A program made the translations under genes and the position numbers. The notes under the pieces are model-generated. The model searched no databases and had not been told where the DNA came from. It saw only the letters and a list, made by a program, of their open reading frames with translations. Shown piece by piece: positions 23,454 to 35,520 of a stretch of DNA of 64,000 nt (position 1 is its first letter; the number at the start of each line of letters is the position of its first letter). Source of the stretch: Amphimedon queenslandica (taxonomy: Eukaryota > Porifera > Demospongiae > Haplosclerida > Niphatidae); the NCBI RefSeq assembly GCF_000090795.2, contig NW_003546452.1:17330-81329 (forward strand). The letters run 5' to 3'.

Positions 23454-26014
23454 CTTCCAATTATTACCAACTGTTGTGCAGTAGACTAACTAGCTAATTT
23501 AAATAATAGTTTAATTTGCAATGCATGCACTAACATTACATTATTCATTTGCTATTGTTAGTTATACATGTAGTTTGAGTATTATTCTCTTTATGAGTTG
23601 CAAAAGCTGCATTTGTTAAAGAACTAAACATTGTGTCATGAAAGAAGTCACTGATGCAACTTAGCTCTACACATTACATGCCTACCGTAATACATGTAGA
23701 TGACAAAATTATAGTGTAAAGTTTATGGCTGTAAAAAACCTTAATATCAATGCACAGTATATCTCAGATACATGTAGCATAACAAGTACATGTCAATGAA
23801 TCACTAATTGCTTATTCAAAAGTGTCTGGCCTAAAATAGTAAACTACATGTATTCATGTCTAATAACTCAGCTACCATTACAGTGAAATTGGTTTTTGTG
23901 CACACTACACACAAGCTATCACATTCTTCTATCAGCTCTTTGAAGATTTGATTCTTAAACTGTCATAATCAAAGCACAATATTACTTGATTACCTTTACT
24001 TTTCATACTTGGGAATTTGAACCTGTCCATACAAAATGATATGATGTGAAACCTGGAACAGTTATTAAAGTGGTGTGTTCATGTTTATAACATTCACACA
24101 GCACTTTAATACTGACACTAAGCTACAATGTAACTACAAGAACTGAACTCCTATTCCATCACTTTCAATATTGGCAAAGTAAAATTATCATTTCCATTGA
24201 AAAACAAACCAAATCTATGTAGTACACAAAATAACACAATCACCCAACAGTCTTAACAAGATCACAGCACAGGCACTGCACGCTTGATATGTATAGATCA
24301 GCTTGATGTATAATAATAAAATAGCATTAAAAAGTTCTCATCAAAATAGATGTATAACAAAATCATATAATCCACAATATTATAGATCTTAACGCTCAAA
24401 CTTTAGTAAGCTAGATGAGTCTAAAATCAGTGAGCATGAGTATGTTAAATTTAACCTCAATATGCATACTCATAATTACTGATACATAAGGAGAACCAAG
24501 CGTGATGGGAAGTGTGAGGAATCTTATACATGGTGCAACTAAACAAGGGCTAATTGAAATATATACTGTACTTAGTATAAAGCTGACAGCATATTAATCA
24601 TTTTAAAATTGTAATTCTGCTATAATGTACATGTACTATAAGGCAGCACTGGCTGATCATACACAATATATGTACAAGTACATGTACGAGACTGACCACA
24701 GACAGATGGGGTTGTTCCAAGTGGCACCAGCTTTGAGTATCGTCAGACAAGGTTATTGTAAGTGGTGCCAGTGGGTAAGGAGTGTCTCATTACAAAGGAA
24801 TAGGCATAATCCCTACTATATACTATTCCAACAAAATATGTTATCAAGAAGCTGCCATAATCAAAGCACAATGTTACTTTAACACCTTCACTTTTCATAC
24901 TTGGGAATTTAAACTAGTCCATACAAAATGATATGATGTGAAACCTGGAACAGTTATCAATGCTACACACAATAAGCTAGAATACAAATCACAACTACAT
25001 GTGTACAGGTACATGTACGAGTACATAAAACCCATTTCTAGTTTTAAGTAATGTATGAACATGCACACACCACTTTAATACTGACACTAAGGTATAATGA
25101 AACTACATGAACTGAATTTCTATTCTATCACTCTCAACGTTGGCAAGGTAAAATTATCATTTCAATTGAAAAAGAAACCAAATCTAAGTAGTACACAGAA
25201 TACAATCACCCAACAGTCTTAACAAGATCATAGCACAAGTACTGCACGCTTGTTATGTAAAGATCAGTTTGATGTATAATATTGACAAAAAGTTCCCATC
25301 AAATTGAAATTGATGCATAACAAAAAGCCTTTCATATAATCCACAACATTATAAGCCTTTACGTTCAAACTTGAGTAAGGTATAAGAGTCTACAATCAGT
25401 GTGCATGAGTGCGTTAATCAATAATTATTATAACCTCAACATGCATGCTCATAATTACTGATACATGTGATACATAAGGAGAACCAACATATTCTTTCTT
25501 ATGGTGAAGACAATAAAGTTGTGATGAATCTTATACATGGTGAAACTAAAGAAGGACTAATTGTAATATTCACTGTGCTTAGCATAAAATTGACTACTTA
25601 TTAATCAGTTTAAAATTGTAATTTGCTATAGTGTAATGTACTATAAGGTGGCTACTGGCTGATGATACACAGCTTGCATGAACGAGACTGACCACAGACA
25701 AATGGGGTTATTGCAAGTGGTGCCAGCTTTGAGTAAGGACTGCCTTGAAGGATAGGTTAATTCCCACCATGACATAGCTCATGGTTTATAAGAAACAGCT
25801 GCAACAAACACTTTCACTAATAATACTTGGAAGAATGCATATAGACTAGGTACTCCCATGCATACAATTACAATAGAGTATACTACATGGCTGCGATGGC
25901 ACTCAATGACCTGTCAAACAGGAACCTATACATATGCGTACATGTAAAAGTGGGTGGGAAAAGGTGAGGCTATCCAGTGGTTAAACTTACACTGTGACCT
26001 CAACTGCAAGCAAT
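23454..26014 (+). repeat. Duplicated noncoding DNA between GTPase copies 1 and 2
   Basis: No gene found. The stretch from about 23990 (CATACTTGGGAATTTGAACC) to about 24660 is repeated in diverged form from about 24890 to 25680. Both are repeated again at 28430-29260. Shared landmarks are GATATGATGTGAAACCTGGA, ACAATCACCCAACAGTCTTA, TACTGCACGCTTG and GACTGACCACAGACA. It contains TACATG-rich simple sequence and short inverted copies of CACTTTAATACTGACAC. Confidence 0.7.
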
Positions 26015-27506
26015 ATGGAGGCTGAAGCACCTATTAGTCATACAATCTTGCTCATTGGTGAAACTGGATCAGGCAAAACATCTTTCCTGAATCTCCTCTG
26101 CAGTCTGCAACTATGGGATCATTCAAGAGTTAGGTATAGATATAGGAATCCAGCACTTTCACTCATTTAATGAGGTAAAACTAGGAAATGATAATTCTGA
26201 TAAAATGCAGAGCAAGACCAGTGATGCATTGAAGTATACCGTATCATTGGGGGACATCAACGTCGAAATAATTGACACACCAGGCCTTGGTGACTCAAAG
26301 GGAATAGAGCAAGATAAGAAACACGTTACAAAAATCATTGATACTCTTAAAAAAGAAGATTACGTCAATTGTGTTTGCCTTATCGTCAATGGAAGATCCT
26401 CCCGTATGAGTGCTACACTTAGTTATGTACTAAGTGAGATAACGTCTATTCTTCCCAAGACAATACTCAATAATATCATTGTGGTATTCACTAATACCAC
26501 TGGTTTGCTGCAACTGAGCTTTGACTTGGGAGCGCTGAAGCATTACTTTGGTCAAAACTTGGAGCACAGCTACTACATTGAAAATCCGTACTGCCTTTTC
26601 GAGAAAGCTAACAAAAAGAAAGGTTTAATGTCCAAAGAGCTACTAGCTGAGAGCTTAAAGGACGAATTCGAGAGAACAGCAAAGACATTGAATAAACTCT
26701 TTGCTACAATGAAGTCCTTTGAGCTGGTCCAGACAAACAATTTCCTACAGCTTTATGAGAAAAAGGAGAAGATCGAGGTAACCGTAGCAGAAGCTCTTAA
26801 AAAGTATGACACTCAATTGGAAATCACAGCTGAAATAGAAAAAAAAGAAAAAGAGATTAGTGATGCTGTCAGCAAAAGTCAGTATAATGAAAAATATAAG
26901 GAACGTCAAACTTCAACTTGCAGAGAATCAATAAGCACATCTCACCACAATACAATATGCACAGCAAAAGAGTGCTTTTCAACCTGCCATGAACACTGCA
27001 TTCTACCTCGAACAGTGGAAGCAATTAACTTCAAAAGTTGCATACGTATGAATGGGGATTATTGCACTGTATGTGGCCATCATTATTCCTCACATCAGCA
27101 TCTGTATGTTAAGTATATAGATGTGGAACGCGTCTGGTGGACAATTAATGCTGACATGGAGAGGAGGTTTCTTGAAGCAAAAAATGACAAAGAAAGGGCA
27201 ACATTATTGAAGAAGGAGCTTCAAGAAAAGCATGATGCTATTATTAAAGAAAAAGAGAAGTTATTTGAAATACTTAATCAGGCAATCAAGGAGTTTCAAG
27301 CTTTGGGCATTAATCATAGTTTTAAGAAAGTTTTAAAGAATCAAGTCTCTTTCATTGAGCATCATTTGGAAGGGCAAGCAGATTTAGATCCTAACAGCAG
27401 CGGAGCTAAGAGGTTAGAAGAAAGTAGAAAAGAATTAAAGAAGAAGATCGAAATTATTAAGGAGCTAAAAAGTAACTTCCAATTATTATCAACTATTGTG
27501 CAGTAG
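26015..27506 (+). pseudogene. AIG1-like P-loop GTPase, copy 2 (7-nt insertion)
   Basis: ATG at 26015 gives MEAEAPISHTILLIGETGSG and KTSFLNLLC. A 7-nt insertion, apparently a duplicated CTGCAGT-type block at about 26098-26107, then shifts the frame before the expected NYGI.QELGIDIGIQHFHSF. Downstream the frame stays open to the stop: IIDTPGLGDSKGIEQDKK, CVCLIVNGRSSRMSATLS, TNTTG, the Cys/His block (CTAKECFSTCHEHC, CTVCGHHYSSHQHLYV) and a long charged coiled coil ending STIVQ. Nucleotide identity with copy 1 is high along the body, so they duplicated recently or were homogenised. The downstream open frame begins at ATG 26205, after the P-loop, and would make a protein unable to bind GTP normally. 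Confidence 0.75.
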
Positions 27507-29598
27507 ACTATCTAGCTAAATTAAATAATAATTAAATTTGCAATGCATGCACTAGCATTACATTATTAATTTGCTATTGTTAATTATTATGTTATATATG
27601 CAGACTCTAATTTGAGTACTATTCTCTTTATGAGTTGTAGATTATTTGTTTACTTTATTAAACAACTAAACATTGCATCAAGAAAGAAGTCACTGATGCA
27701 ACCTAGCTATACACATTACATGCCTACTGTAATAGATGACAAAATCATAGTGTAAAGTTTATGGTTGTAAAAATTCCTTAGCATAAATACACAATATATT
27801 TCAGATACATGTAGCATAACAAGTATATGTACATGTATGTGAATCGCTAACTGTTTATTCAAAAAGCGTCTGGCCTAAATTAGTAAACTATATGAGTCTA
27901 ATAACTCAGCTACCATTACAGTGACATTGGCTTTTGTGCACACTACACACAAGCTATCACATTCTTCTATCAGCTTTTTAAAGATTTGATTCTTAAATTG
28001 ACATCATGTAGACCACATATGGAAGTACAACAACTCACAAGTGACAAGTAGTCAAGTACATGTTTGATTGCACTATATGTAGTTAGCAGAGAGTATAAGG
28101 GCTAGCACTATAACAAAACATCAATCTAAAACATTACTATGTCTTATATTTAGCAAGTGCAGCTTTGAAAGAATTGCTTTTCCTTTAATAATACGTATTG
28201 CATGTATAATATAGCTGTGTCATACACAAGAGGTCAGATGCTGGCAGGTCATACACTATAGACCATAGTCAGACAAGGTTATTGTAAGTGGCGCCAGTGG
28301 GTAAGGAGTGTCTCATGACAATGGGATGGGTATAATCCATACTACAATACCATAATACTATTCCACAAAATTATGGTTATCAAGAAACTGCCATAATCAA
28401 AGCACAATGCAACTTTAATACCATCACTTTTCATACTTGGGAAGTTAATCAGTCCATACAAAATGATATGATGTGAAACCTGGAACAGTTATGAATGTTA
28501 CACACAATAAGCTATAGTACAAATTATAACTATATGTGTACAGGTACATGTATGCATGAGTACATAAAACCCATTTCTAGTTTTAAGTAATGTATAAACA
28601 TGCACACAGCACTTTAATACTGACACCAAGGTATAATGCTGGTACCTTGGTGTCAGTATTAAAGTAGTGTGTGAATATTGTAACTACAAGAACTGAACTC
28701 GATCCTTTTCTATCACTTTCAATATTGGCATGGTAAAATTACAGTTTCAATTGAAAGAGTAAACCAAATTTATGTGTACACAAAACACAATCACCCAACA
28801 GTCTTAACAAGATCATAGCACAAGTACTGCATGCTTGTTATGTAAAGATCAGTTTGATGTATAACAATAAAATAGCATTGACAAAAAGTTCCCATCCAAT
28901 TGAAATTGATGCATAACAAAAAGCCATGCCCAAGCCTGAGTAATCTATAAGAGTCTACAATCAGTGTACATAAGTATGTTAATCAATATAACCTCAACAT
29001 GTACACTCATAATTACTGATAGATGTGATACATAAGGAGAACCAATATACTCTTTTACAGTCAAAACAGTAAAGGGAAGTGTGATGAATCTTATACATGG
29101 TGTAACTAAACAAGGGCTAATTCTAATACTCACTGTACTTAGTATAAAACTGGCTGCTTATTAATCAGTTTAAAATTGTAATTTGCTATGGTGTAATGTG
29201 CCATAAGGTGGTCACTGGCTAATAATACACAACATACATGTACATGTACATGTGCCAGACTGACCACAGACAGATGGGGTTATTGCAAGTGGCGCCAGCT
29301 TTGAGTAAGGACTGCCTTGAAGGATAGGTTAATTCCCACCATGATATAACTCATGGTTTATAAGAAACAGCTGCAACAAATACTTTCACTAACAATACTT
29401 GGAAGAATGAATATACATGTAGACTACATTGTACATGCATATACTACATGGCTGCGATGGCACTAAATAACCTGTCAAACAGGAAACTTATACACACAGT
29501 ATAATATTATGTACATGTAACTCAACAAATAAAAAGGGTGTGAAAAGGTGAGGCTATCCAGTGGTTAAACTTACACTTTGACCTCAACTGCAAGCAAT
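27507..29598 (+). repeat. Duplicated noncoding DNA between GTPase copies 2 and 3
   Basis: No gene found. 27507-28020 repeats the 3' flank of copy 1 (23454-23960), and 28430-29598 repeats the 5' flank of copy 2 (24890-26014), so the duplication unit included gene plus flanks. Spacing between the ATGs of copies 2 and 3 is 3584 bp. Confidence 0.7.
28612..28664. repeat. Perfect 22-bp palindrome arms with 9-nt loop
   Basis: CTTTAATACTGACACCAAGG continuing to TA (28612-28633) is repeated in perfect inverted form at 28643-28664. In the sister units (near 24112 and 25076) only one arm is present, so the second arm arose here by a local inverted duplication. Confidence 0.85.
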
Positions 29599-30806
29599 AT
29601 GGAGACTGAAGCACCAATTAGTCATACAATCTTGCTCATTGGTGAAACTGGATCTGGCAAAACATCTTTCCTGAATCTCCTCTGTAACTACGGGATCGTT
29701 CAAGAGTTGGGGATAGATGTTGGAGTCCAGCATTTTCATCCATTCAATGAGATAAAACTAGAAAATGCTACTTCCGATAAAATGCAGAGCAAGACCAGTG
29801 ATGCATTGAAGTATACTGTATCACTGGGAGACACCAACCTTGAAATAATTGACACACCAGGCCTTGGTGACTCAAGGGGAATAGAGCAAGACATAAATCG
29901 ACTAGAAATGATAATACAGTGTCTTAAAAATGAAGAAAGCATCCATTGTGTGTGTCTGGTAATCAATGGAAGGGCTACACGTATAAGTGCCACTCTCAAC
30001 TATGCACTGAGTGAGTTAACGTCTATTCTTCCAAAGTCAAGTATCAATAATATCACTGTAGTTTTCACCAATACCACTGGTGTGCTCAACCTTAGCTTTG
30101 AACTTGGAGCTATAAGTAATCATTTTGGCAGTGAAATACCGTATGGAAGGAAATTTTGGAGGTAGTTAAATTTGGCGAATTTGGCGTTTTGATAGCCATT
30201 CGCCAAAATAAACATTCGCCATTTTGAGCCATTATACGCATGCTCAATGGCACGTGGCCACAAATTCGCCAAATTAAAATTCGCCAATCACCAAAATTTA
30301 GCAATTCGCCAAAATTTAGTCCCTCCAAAATTTCCTTCTGTACGGTACAACACAGCTTTTGTATTGAAAACCCTTAGTGTCTCATAGAAAGAGCTAAAGA
30401 CACAATGTCAAAAGAGCTACTCACAAAACTCTTGAGAGATGAATTTGAGAAGACAGCACCGACATTAAATGAATTCTTGAGACATGTAACAAGTTTAGAC
30501 TTCATCCAAACAAAAGATTTCATGAGGTCATATGAAAAGAAGAAAGCAATTGAGGCAGAGCTGAGAGCAGTATACACAGTAACATGCAGTGATGAAAAAG
30601 AAAAGATAAAAGTGGAGCTACATAACTCGATTGAGGAGCTGAAAACACTAAGTATCTGTTCTAATTATAATACAATACTTAGAAATAGAGGAATACTTAT
30701 AACACAACAACTAGAGGCAGAGGATAATGAGGAAACGATCAAGGAACTACAGACAAAACGAAAAGAGATTAAGGAACAACTTATTCAAATTCAGTCTAAG
30801 CATTGA
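29599..30806 (+). pseudogene. AIG1-like P-loop GTPase, copy 3 (split by a MITE)
   Basis: METEAPISHTILLIGETGSG (P-loop) opens a GTPase domain that stays intact through IIDTPGLGDSRGIEQD, CVCLVINGRATRISATLN, VVFTNTTG and SNHFGSEI. A 207-bp MITE then interrupts it at 30139-30345. If the MITE and one TA are disregarded the frame continues QHSFCIENP, but a TAG stop (about 30374-30376) replaces the tyrosine codon present in copies 1 and 2. The tail (MSKELLTKLLRDEFEKTAPT to the stop near 30806) lacks the Cys/His block and most of the coiled coil of copies 1 and 2. Copy 3 is thus the most diverged paralogue and is disabled at least twice. Confidence 0.78.
30139..30345. mobile_element. TA-flanked MITE inserted in GTPase copy 3
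   Basis: Ends CCGTATGGAAGGAAATTTTG and CAAAATTTCCTTCTGTACGG with TA on both sides (30137-30138, 30346-30347). The interior is made of short AATTCGCCAAA/TTTGGCGAATT inverted blocks. 207 bp, noncoding. It lies within what was coding sequence. Confidence 0.88.
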
Positions 30807-30988
30807 ATGTCACAATACAATTAACAATAAGTAGTTAACTAAAATAAGTATTTTATTATCATACAGTAGCTAGTTTCATTAGAATAAGTTGATTGAGTTG
30901 AACTGAAAGTAAATGTATTACCACACACTATAAAAACAGTACACAGTAATGTAAATTAATAAGAAATACAACTACACAGTCAATGCAT

Positions 30989-31021
30989 ACACACACACAT
31001 ACACATACACACACACACACT

Positions 31022-31052
<31 letters not shown>

Positions 31053-31075
31053 ACACACACACACACACACACAAT
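30989..31075. repeat. CA microsatellite
   Basis: (CA)n with a few TA and CT interruptions, directly before the stop codon of the TPR-CHAT gene. 30807-30988 is otherwise plain AT-rich spacer. Confidence 0.95.
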
Positions 31076-31078
31076 TTG

Positions 31079-34000
31079 TCATTTTCCAATGTAACAGAAT
31101 GCAGCCCAATGTTCTACCTTATAATTCTGTTCAATCAATGAAATCATACTTTTGCGTAATGAAGCAGGACCATCACGACTATTCTTATATTCTGTATAAA
31201 ATGCATTCATTAGGAGGACAGTGGAAGTGTCTTGAATACGCCACAGTGTCACTATCATACTGCATGCTCCAGCAACCAACAGTGATCTAGAGAGTCCCAA
31301 TATTCCATCACCAGTCACTTTACCTTTAGCAGTATTGCAGCAGCTCAATACAAATAACTCAGTGTTTAAACTCAGATCTTGGATTTCATTACTTGTCAGT
31401 ACTCCACTACACAACGAATTGGATTTTGCTAATATGATCGCCCCCTTAACTGAATAATCACCATTTGAAGTACCTTGTGACTCAGATAAGTCATCAATAG
31501 AGTTCTCAAGTATAGCGTGTGTAGCTAAATGAATGATAGAGAATCGAGGAAGACACTCAATGACTCTCTCTTTAGTAGCTTCACTGCCACAAAGTAAACA
31601 ACCATCGATAATGGACATAATTGACTTAGACTCTTTCTCTGCACCAGGTAACTGAGATATATCTTGTAAAGGCATTGTAGGATTACCAACTGAGAGAAGG
31701 CTCAATCCTGATCCTTTCTGCTCAGTCTTACGAGTCGTAGTAATCTGAAGCAGATATAACGATGGAGTGAATGAGATAATAAACTTTTCAACTAGATATT
31801 GTCCATTCTCGGGATTTTTAAGAGCACAGAATGGAACACCAAACAGACACCCATGAGGCACGACAATTAAACTTGGGACTGGAGTAGTAGAAGAGCCTTT
31901 ACTCCCTTGCTTATGAAGAGAAGTGGGCTGGATTAAAAGCTCGTAAAGCTCTTCAAATTTATCTTTCAACTTTACAGCATTATTCACTGCTGCAGGGACA
32001 GCCAGTTTGGATTTCTTAGGAACAATATCTCTAGCTCCATTAGGTCCTACTGCATTTATCACTCCATCACTAGTAGCTCCCAGATCACGCATCAGTCCAG
32101 CAAAATACTCCTCATTGAAAACAGACGACTCGGTACTAATGTTACTGCACTGATTAAAAGGGACTTTGTTAAAATGACAAGGAACGGAGCTGGAGGGGTC
32201 AATGTGCCATATGTACAACAGTGTACCTCCTTTCAATGGATCCTCAACAATAGAATAGAGTAACAAGTGAGCCTCACCTAAAAATGCGCTAAGTGATGCT
32301 ATCTCCATTGACACATGCTCAGAGAAAACATTGCCTTCCTTGTCAAACATGTCCAATATATTAGAAAGGAAAGGAGAGGCCTCATGCTTCCATTTCTTAG
32401 TCACTAGATCAGCCAGGGCTCTGGCTCTACTGTACTCTGCTACTAGTAATGCTGCTTCATGATGACCCTGAGTGATTAGAATAAACTGCAGTAAAGAGTA
32501 TGTCTTGGATTGGTTCTTTTCAAAGTTTCCAATCTTTAAAAGATCGTCTTCGTTACTCAGTCTCCCTCTAACCTCTAGTCCAGTCTTAATAGCATGATAG
32601 GCACACTCTCTTGCTTTATCCATGTTTGCTTTGTTCTTTTCACCAGCAGTTTCTTTGTTATATATGAAAAGATGATCTAAAATAAGTTCATTCTGCATGA
32701 TGGCAATGCCTCCTGTATCCAGTGTCTTCTCCGCTATTTCAAGATACAGTCTGTGATACTTTATTGCTTCTTCATGCTTCCCAACAGCTCTACAAGCTGA
32801 TCCCATGTTCCCATAAGCAGTGCCCAGTCCAAGATTGTTTCCTAGTCTTTTAGCAATGTTACCAGACTCAGTAAATAGACTCATGCATAGCTCATGCTCT
32901 CCAAGACCCAAATACACCTTCCCAATGTTATTCAGAGACCACCTGTAACCTGCCGTGTCATCTAACGTTGTCTTACAGAATTGGAGTCGAGTGTAAAGGT
33001 AATTCAGAGCATTCGCATACTCTTCTTTCCCCATTGAATAGTACGTGAATCCAATATACCCACAGCACACAGCTACACTGTACACGTACCCATGATTGAT
33101 ACAATACTCTAGGAACCTCTTCTGGCGCTTCAGTGCTTTGCTGTGACACCCTGATGAGCGATAGACCCTACCCAATTCAGCTTTTCTCTCAGCCACCTTG
33201 TAAGCATCTCCCTCATCTTTTCCTAGTCTTATAGACTCCTTAAAGTGTAATTGAGCATTATGAAAATCAGCTATTGATCTGTATATATTGCCTAATGATT
33301 GATGGAGGGTTCCCCTTGTAGATATGCTTAAACCTTCACAAGTCACAAGAGGCTTCAGAGCCTCAAGAGCTTTATCATTCTGGCTGGTTGCATAAACACA
33401 TAACTGCTGGTGTACAAATGTCAACTGGTACTTGTCATTGCATTCCTCTTTTGGACAGATTTGCTGAGCTTTCTCATAGCAACCAGCAGCAATTTCAATA
33501 TCACCAATAAGACGGTGTGTGTGGCCAAGCAATAGATGGGCACTGTATTGCATACCTGCAAAGAGCAAAGGGAGTATCATATAGGGTTCTAATTAACGCC
33601 CACCACCAGAATGTACATAAAAGCAAATTTCATATTACAAAGTGTAAAGCTTATAATGCAAAGCAAGGCATTACCTTATCTTTAATGATTTAAAAAGCAC
33701 ATTAAACGGATGTACTATAATCTACATGCATACTTCAAAATTAAAAAGAGCTACATACATTTATGATATAGATAATGTACAGGCATGATTTGAGCCATTA
33801 TGGTTAATAGCAAATAAGCAATCTTATAATCATCATACATTGTAAAATCTAACATTGACAATTTTATAGCAATGTATAGTACATCATATACATGTACAAT
33901 CAATGTACATGTACATGTAACTACAGCAAGAGGAAAAAAAACTTAAAAGAAATACATCACTACAGTGTGTCCTAAGCTACATGTATCATTACTCACCAGT

Positions 34001-35376
34001 TGATAAATCCTTTTTCAATAGAAACTTTAACTTTTCAATGACGTCAGAGAAAGAACCAATCGAGAACAAAACATCACATAACTCGTACAAAAGAACCAAT
34101 TCCTATGTATTGTTAATGGAATATAGACATACTTTATATCAAACACATGTGCATGTACATACATGAGATGCCTACTGAAGGTGGATTCTCAATATGACGC
34201 ATGTGCGTCCGTCATGTCTGGAAGTGCTGTATAAACCAATGGGAACATGCGTCAATGCTTCAGATTAGAAAACATTTCTATTCTGATGCATTGACGCATA
34301 CTCCCATTGATTTATACAGCACTTCCGGTCATGACGCTAGCGCATGAAAAGCAATGCGTCATATTGAGAATCCACCTTAAGTGAATTTATGTGTACATGT
34401 ATCAACAAAGCTTAAGTTTATGACAAACATGTACATGTCCATGTACATGTAAATATAATAGCGTGTGAAACTATTGCAAGGAGGGAGCATACTTTGGATG
34501 GTGAACTGGAATAAATTTGAGGAAATTCTTTTAACAGATGTTCACAATAATGTTTAGCAGCAAACATGTTAAGAGCTTTTAGTTCGTTGATTTTCTTCAA
34601 AACATCATTAAAATCTACAAAAAGAAAATCAAAAGAGATTAAATAGATCACTCTAGGCATGAATTAGAAAAGATATGAATATCATTAATTTTATACATGG
34701 TATACGCCCACACACCATAATTGGCTGCAGTTTTGGTTGGCAAGTTTGTTAAGGAAGTCAATGGAGGCACGAAGAAAATGCCTCACTTACCTACTGTAGC
34801 TCTATCGATAGCTGAAAAGCCCTTGTTATAAGAAAGAGCAACTACTTTTAAGCTTCTCCTGTAAAAAATTTGCTTCAGAATTATTAATACAGGTTTGTTT
34901 TTATGTCGGCCCATTTGTTCTCCATTAAAATTTGCCAACCAAAATGGTGGCCGGAATTTATTTCATGCTAAACCATGCCTTATAAACGTAAAAATTTCCC
35001 TATGCAATCAGTTCTCACCTAGGGTTGTTTGGAAAAGCATATACGTGTAAATTGCTCAAAAAGATCTTTGCCCAGTGAAATATGCACATTAATAACGGCA
35101 TTGTAATTTAGAATGCAGTGTTAAGTTCCATACTATGAACTAGGAAAGCTAAGTTTTACTAATTTAGACTAAAAATCATTAATTATTGATACCAGATTCA
35201 TTCAGAGTGACATTTGTAGCCATTTCTTGTCCCTGGGAATATATCTTATCCAATTGATCCCATATCTCTTTAAGATGAAGATCACAAACATTTTGATGAG
35301 CGACAGAAAGATACTTCATCTCATCTTCTTTGAGCAGTGGCTCTTTCATTGGCTCATTGACCTTGTGAGACGCCAT
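31079..35376 (-). CDS. TPR-CHAT caspase-like protease
   Basis: Four exons (35376-35193, 34614-34493, 34102-33997, 33555-31079) encode about 962 residues with consistent phase. MASHKVNEPMKEPLLKED opens a helical N-terminus. TPR-type repeats fill about residues 140-450, for example ALNYLYTRLQFCKTTLD, WSLNNIGKVYLGLGEHELC, LGTAYGNMGSACRAVGKHEE and IKYHRLYLEIAEKTLD. The C-terminal CHAT domain has VVPHGCLFGVPFCALKN, the His motif SIIHLATHA (about residue 815), the Cys motif LFVLSCCNTAKGKVTGDG (about residue 875), and GLSRSLLVAGACSMIVTLW. CHAT is a clan CD caspase-like fold; the catalytic His and Cys positions look kept. TPRs probably sense a partner. The start is head-to-head with the Death-DUF4384 gene. 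Similar TPR-CHAT proteins occur in bacteria and many invertebrates; substrate unknown. Confidence 0.9.
34175..34381. mobile_element. MITE, full-length hairpin, in a TPR-CHAT intron
   Basis: The left arm AAGGTGGATTCTCAATATGA and the right arm TCATATTGAGAATCCACCTT pair. Pairing continues inward through CAGCACTTCC/GGAAGTGCTG, CCAATGGGA/TCCCATTGA and GCATTGACGCAT-type blocks almost to the centre. About 207 bp. TA precedes the left end but the right flank is TG, so the target duplication is unresolved. Confidence 0.85.
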
Positions 35377-35520
35377 TTTATCTAAGTAGGTGTGGTAATA
35401 GGTTTTGGGCGTGGCTCGCCTCTTGTTTTTTATTTTGGTTCTGCTCCAGTGCTCCTCTGCTACTTTCGAATCTGTTCTTTCTTAAATCTAGAGCTGTTCT
35501 AAGAGGTGCATAGACTCGTC
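35377..35520. promoter_or_regulatory. 144-bp bidirectional promoter of TPR-CHAT and Death-DUF4384
   Basis: The two ATG codons (35374-35376 minus, 35521-35523 plus) diverge across 144 bp. The stretch is mixed in composition with no TATA box that I can see. Both genes must start transcription here or inside each other, so co-regulation is likely (inference). Confidence 0.65.

Noticed and set aside
22009-30806. GTPase cluster as septins or as IRG/GBP proteins
   Set aside because: The GETGSGKT and DTPGxGDS motifs with a Cys/His region fit AIG1-like proteins better; septin and GBP signatures are missing.
30989-31075. Regularly spaced short repeats that might suggest a CRISPR-like array
   Set aside because: It is a plain CA microsatellite without distinct spacers, in a eukaryotic context.
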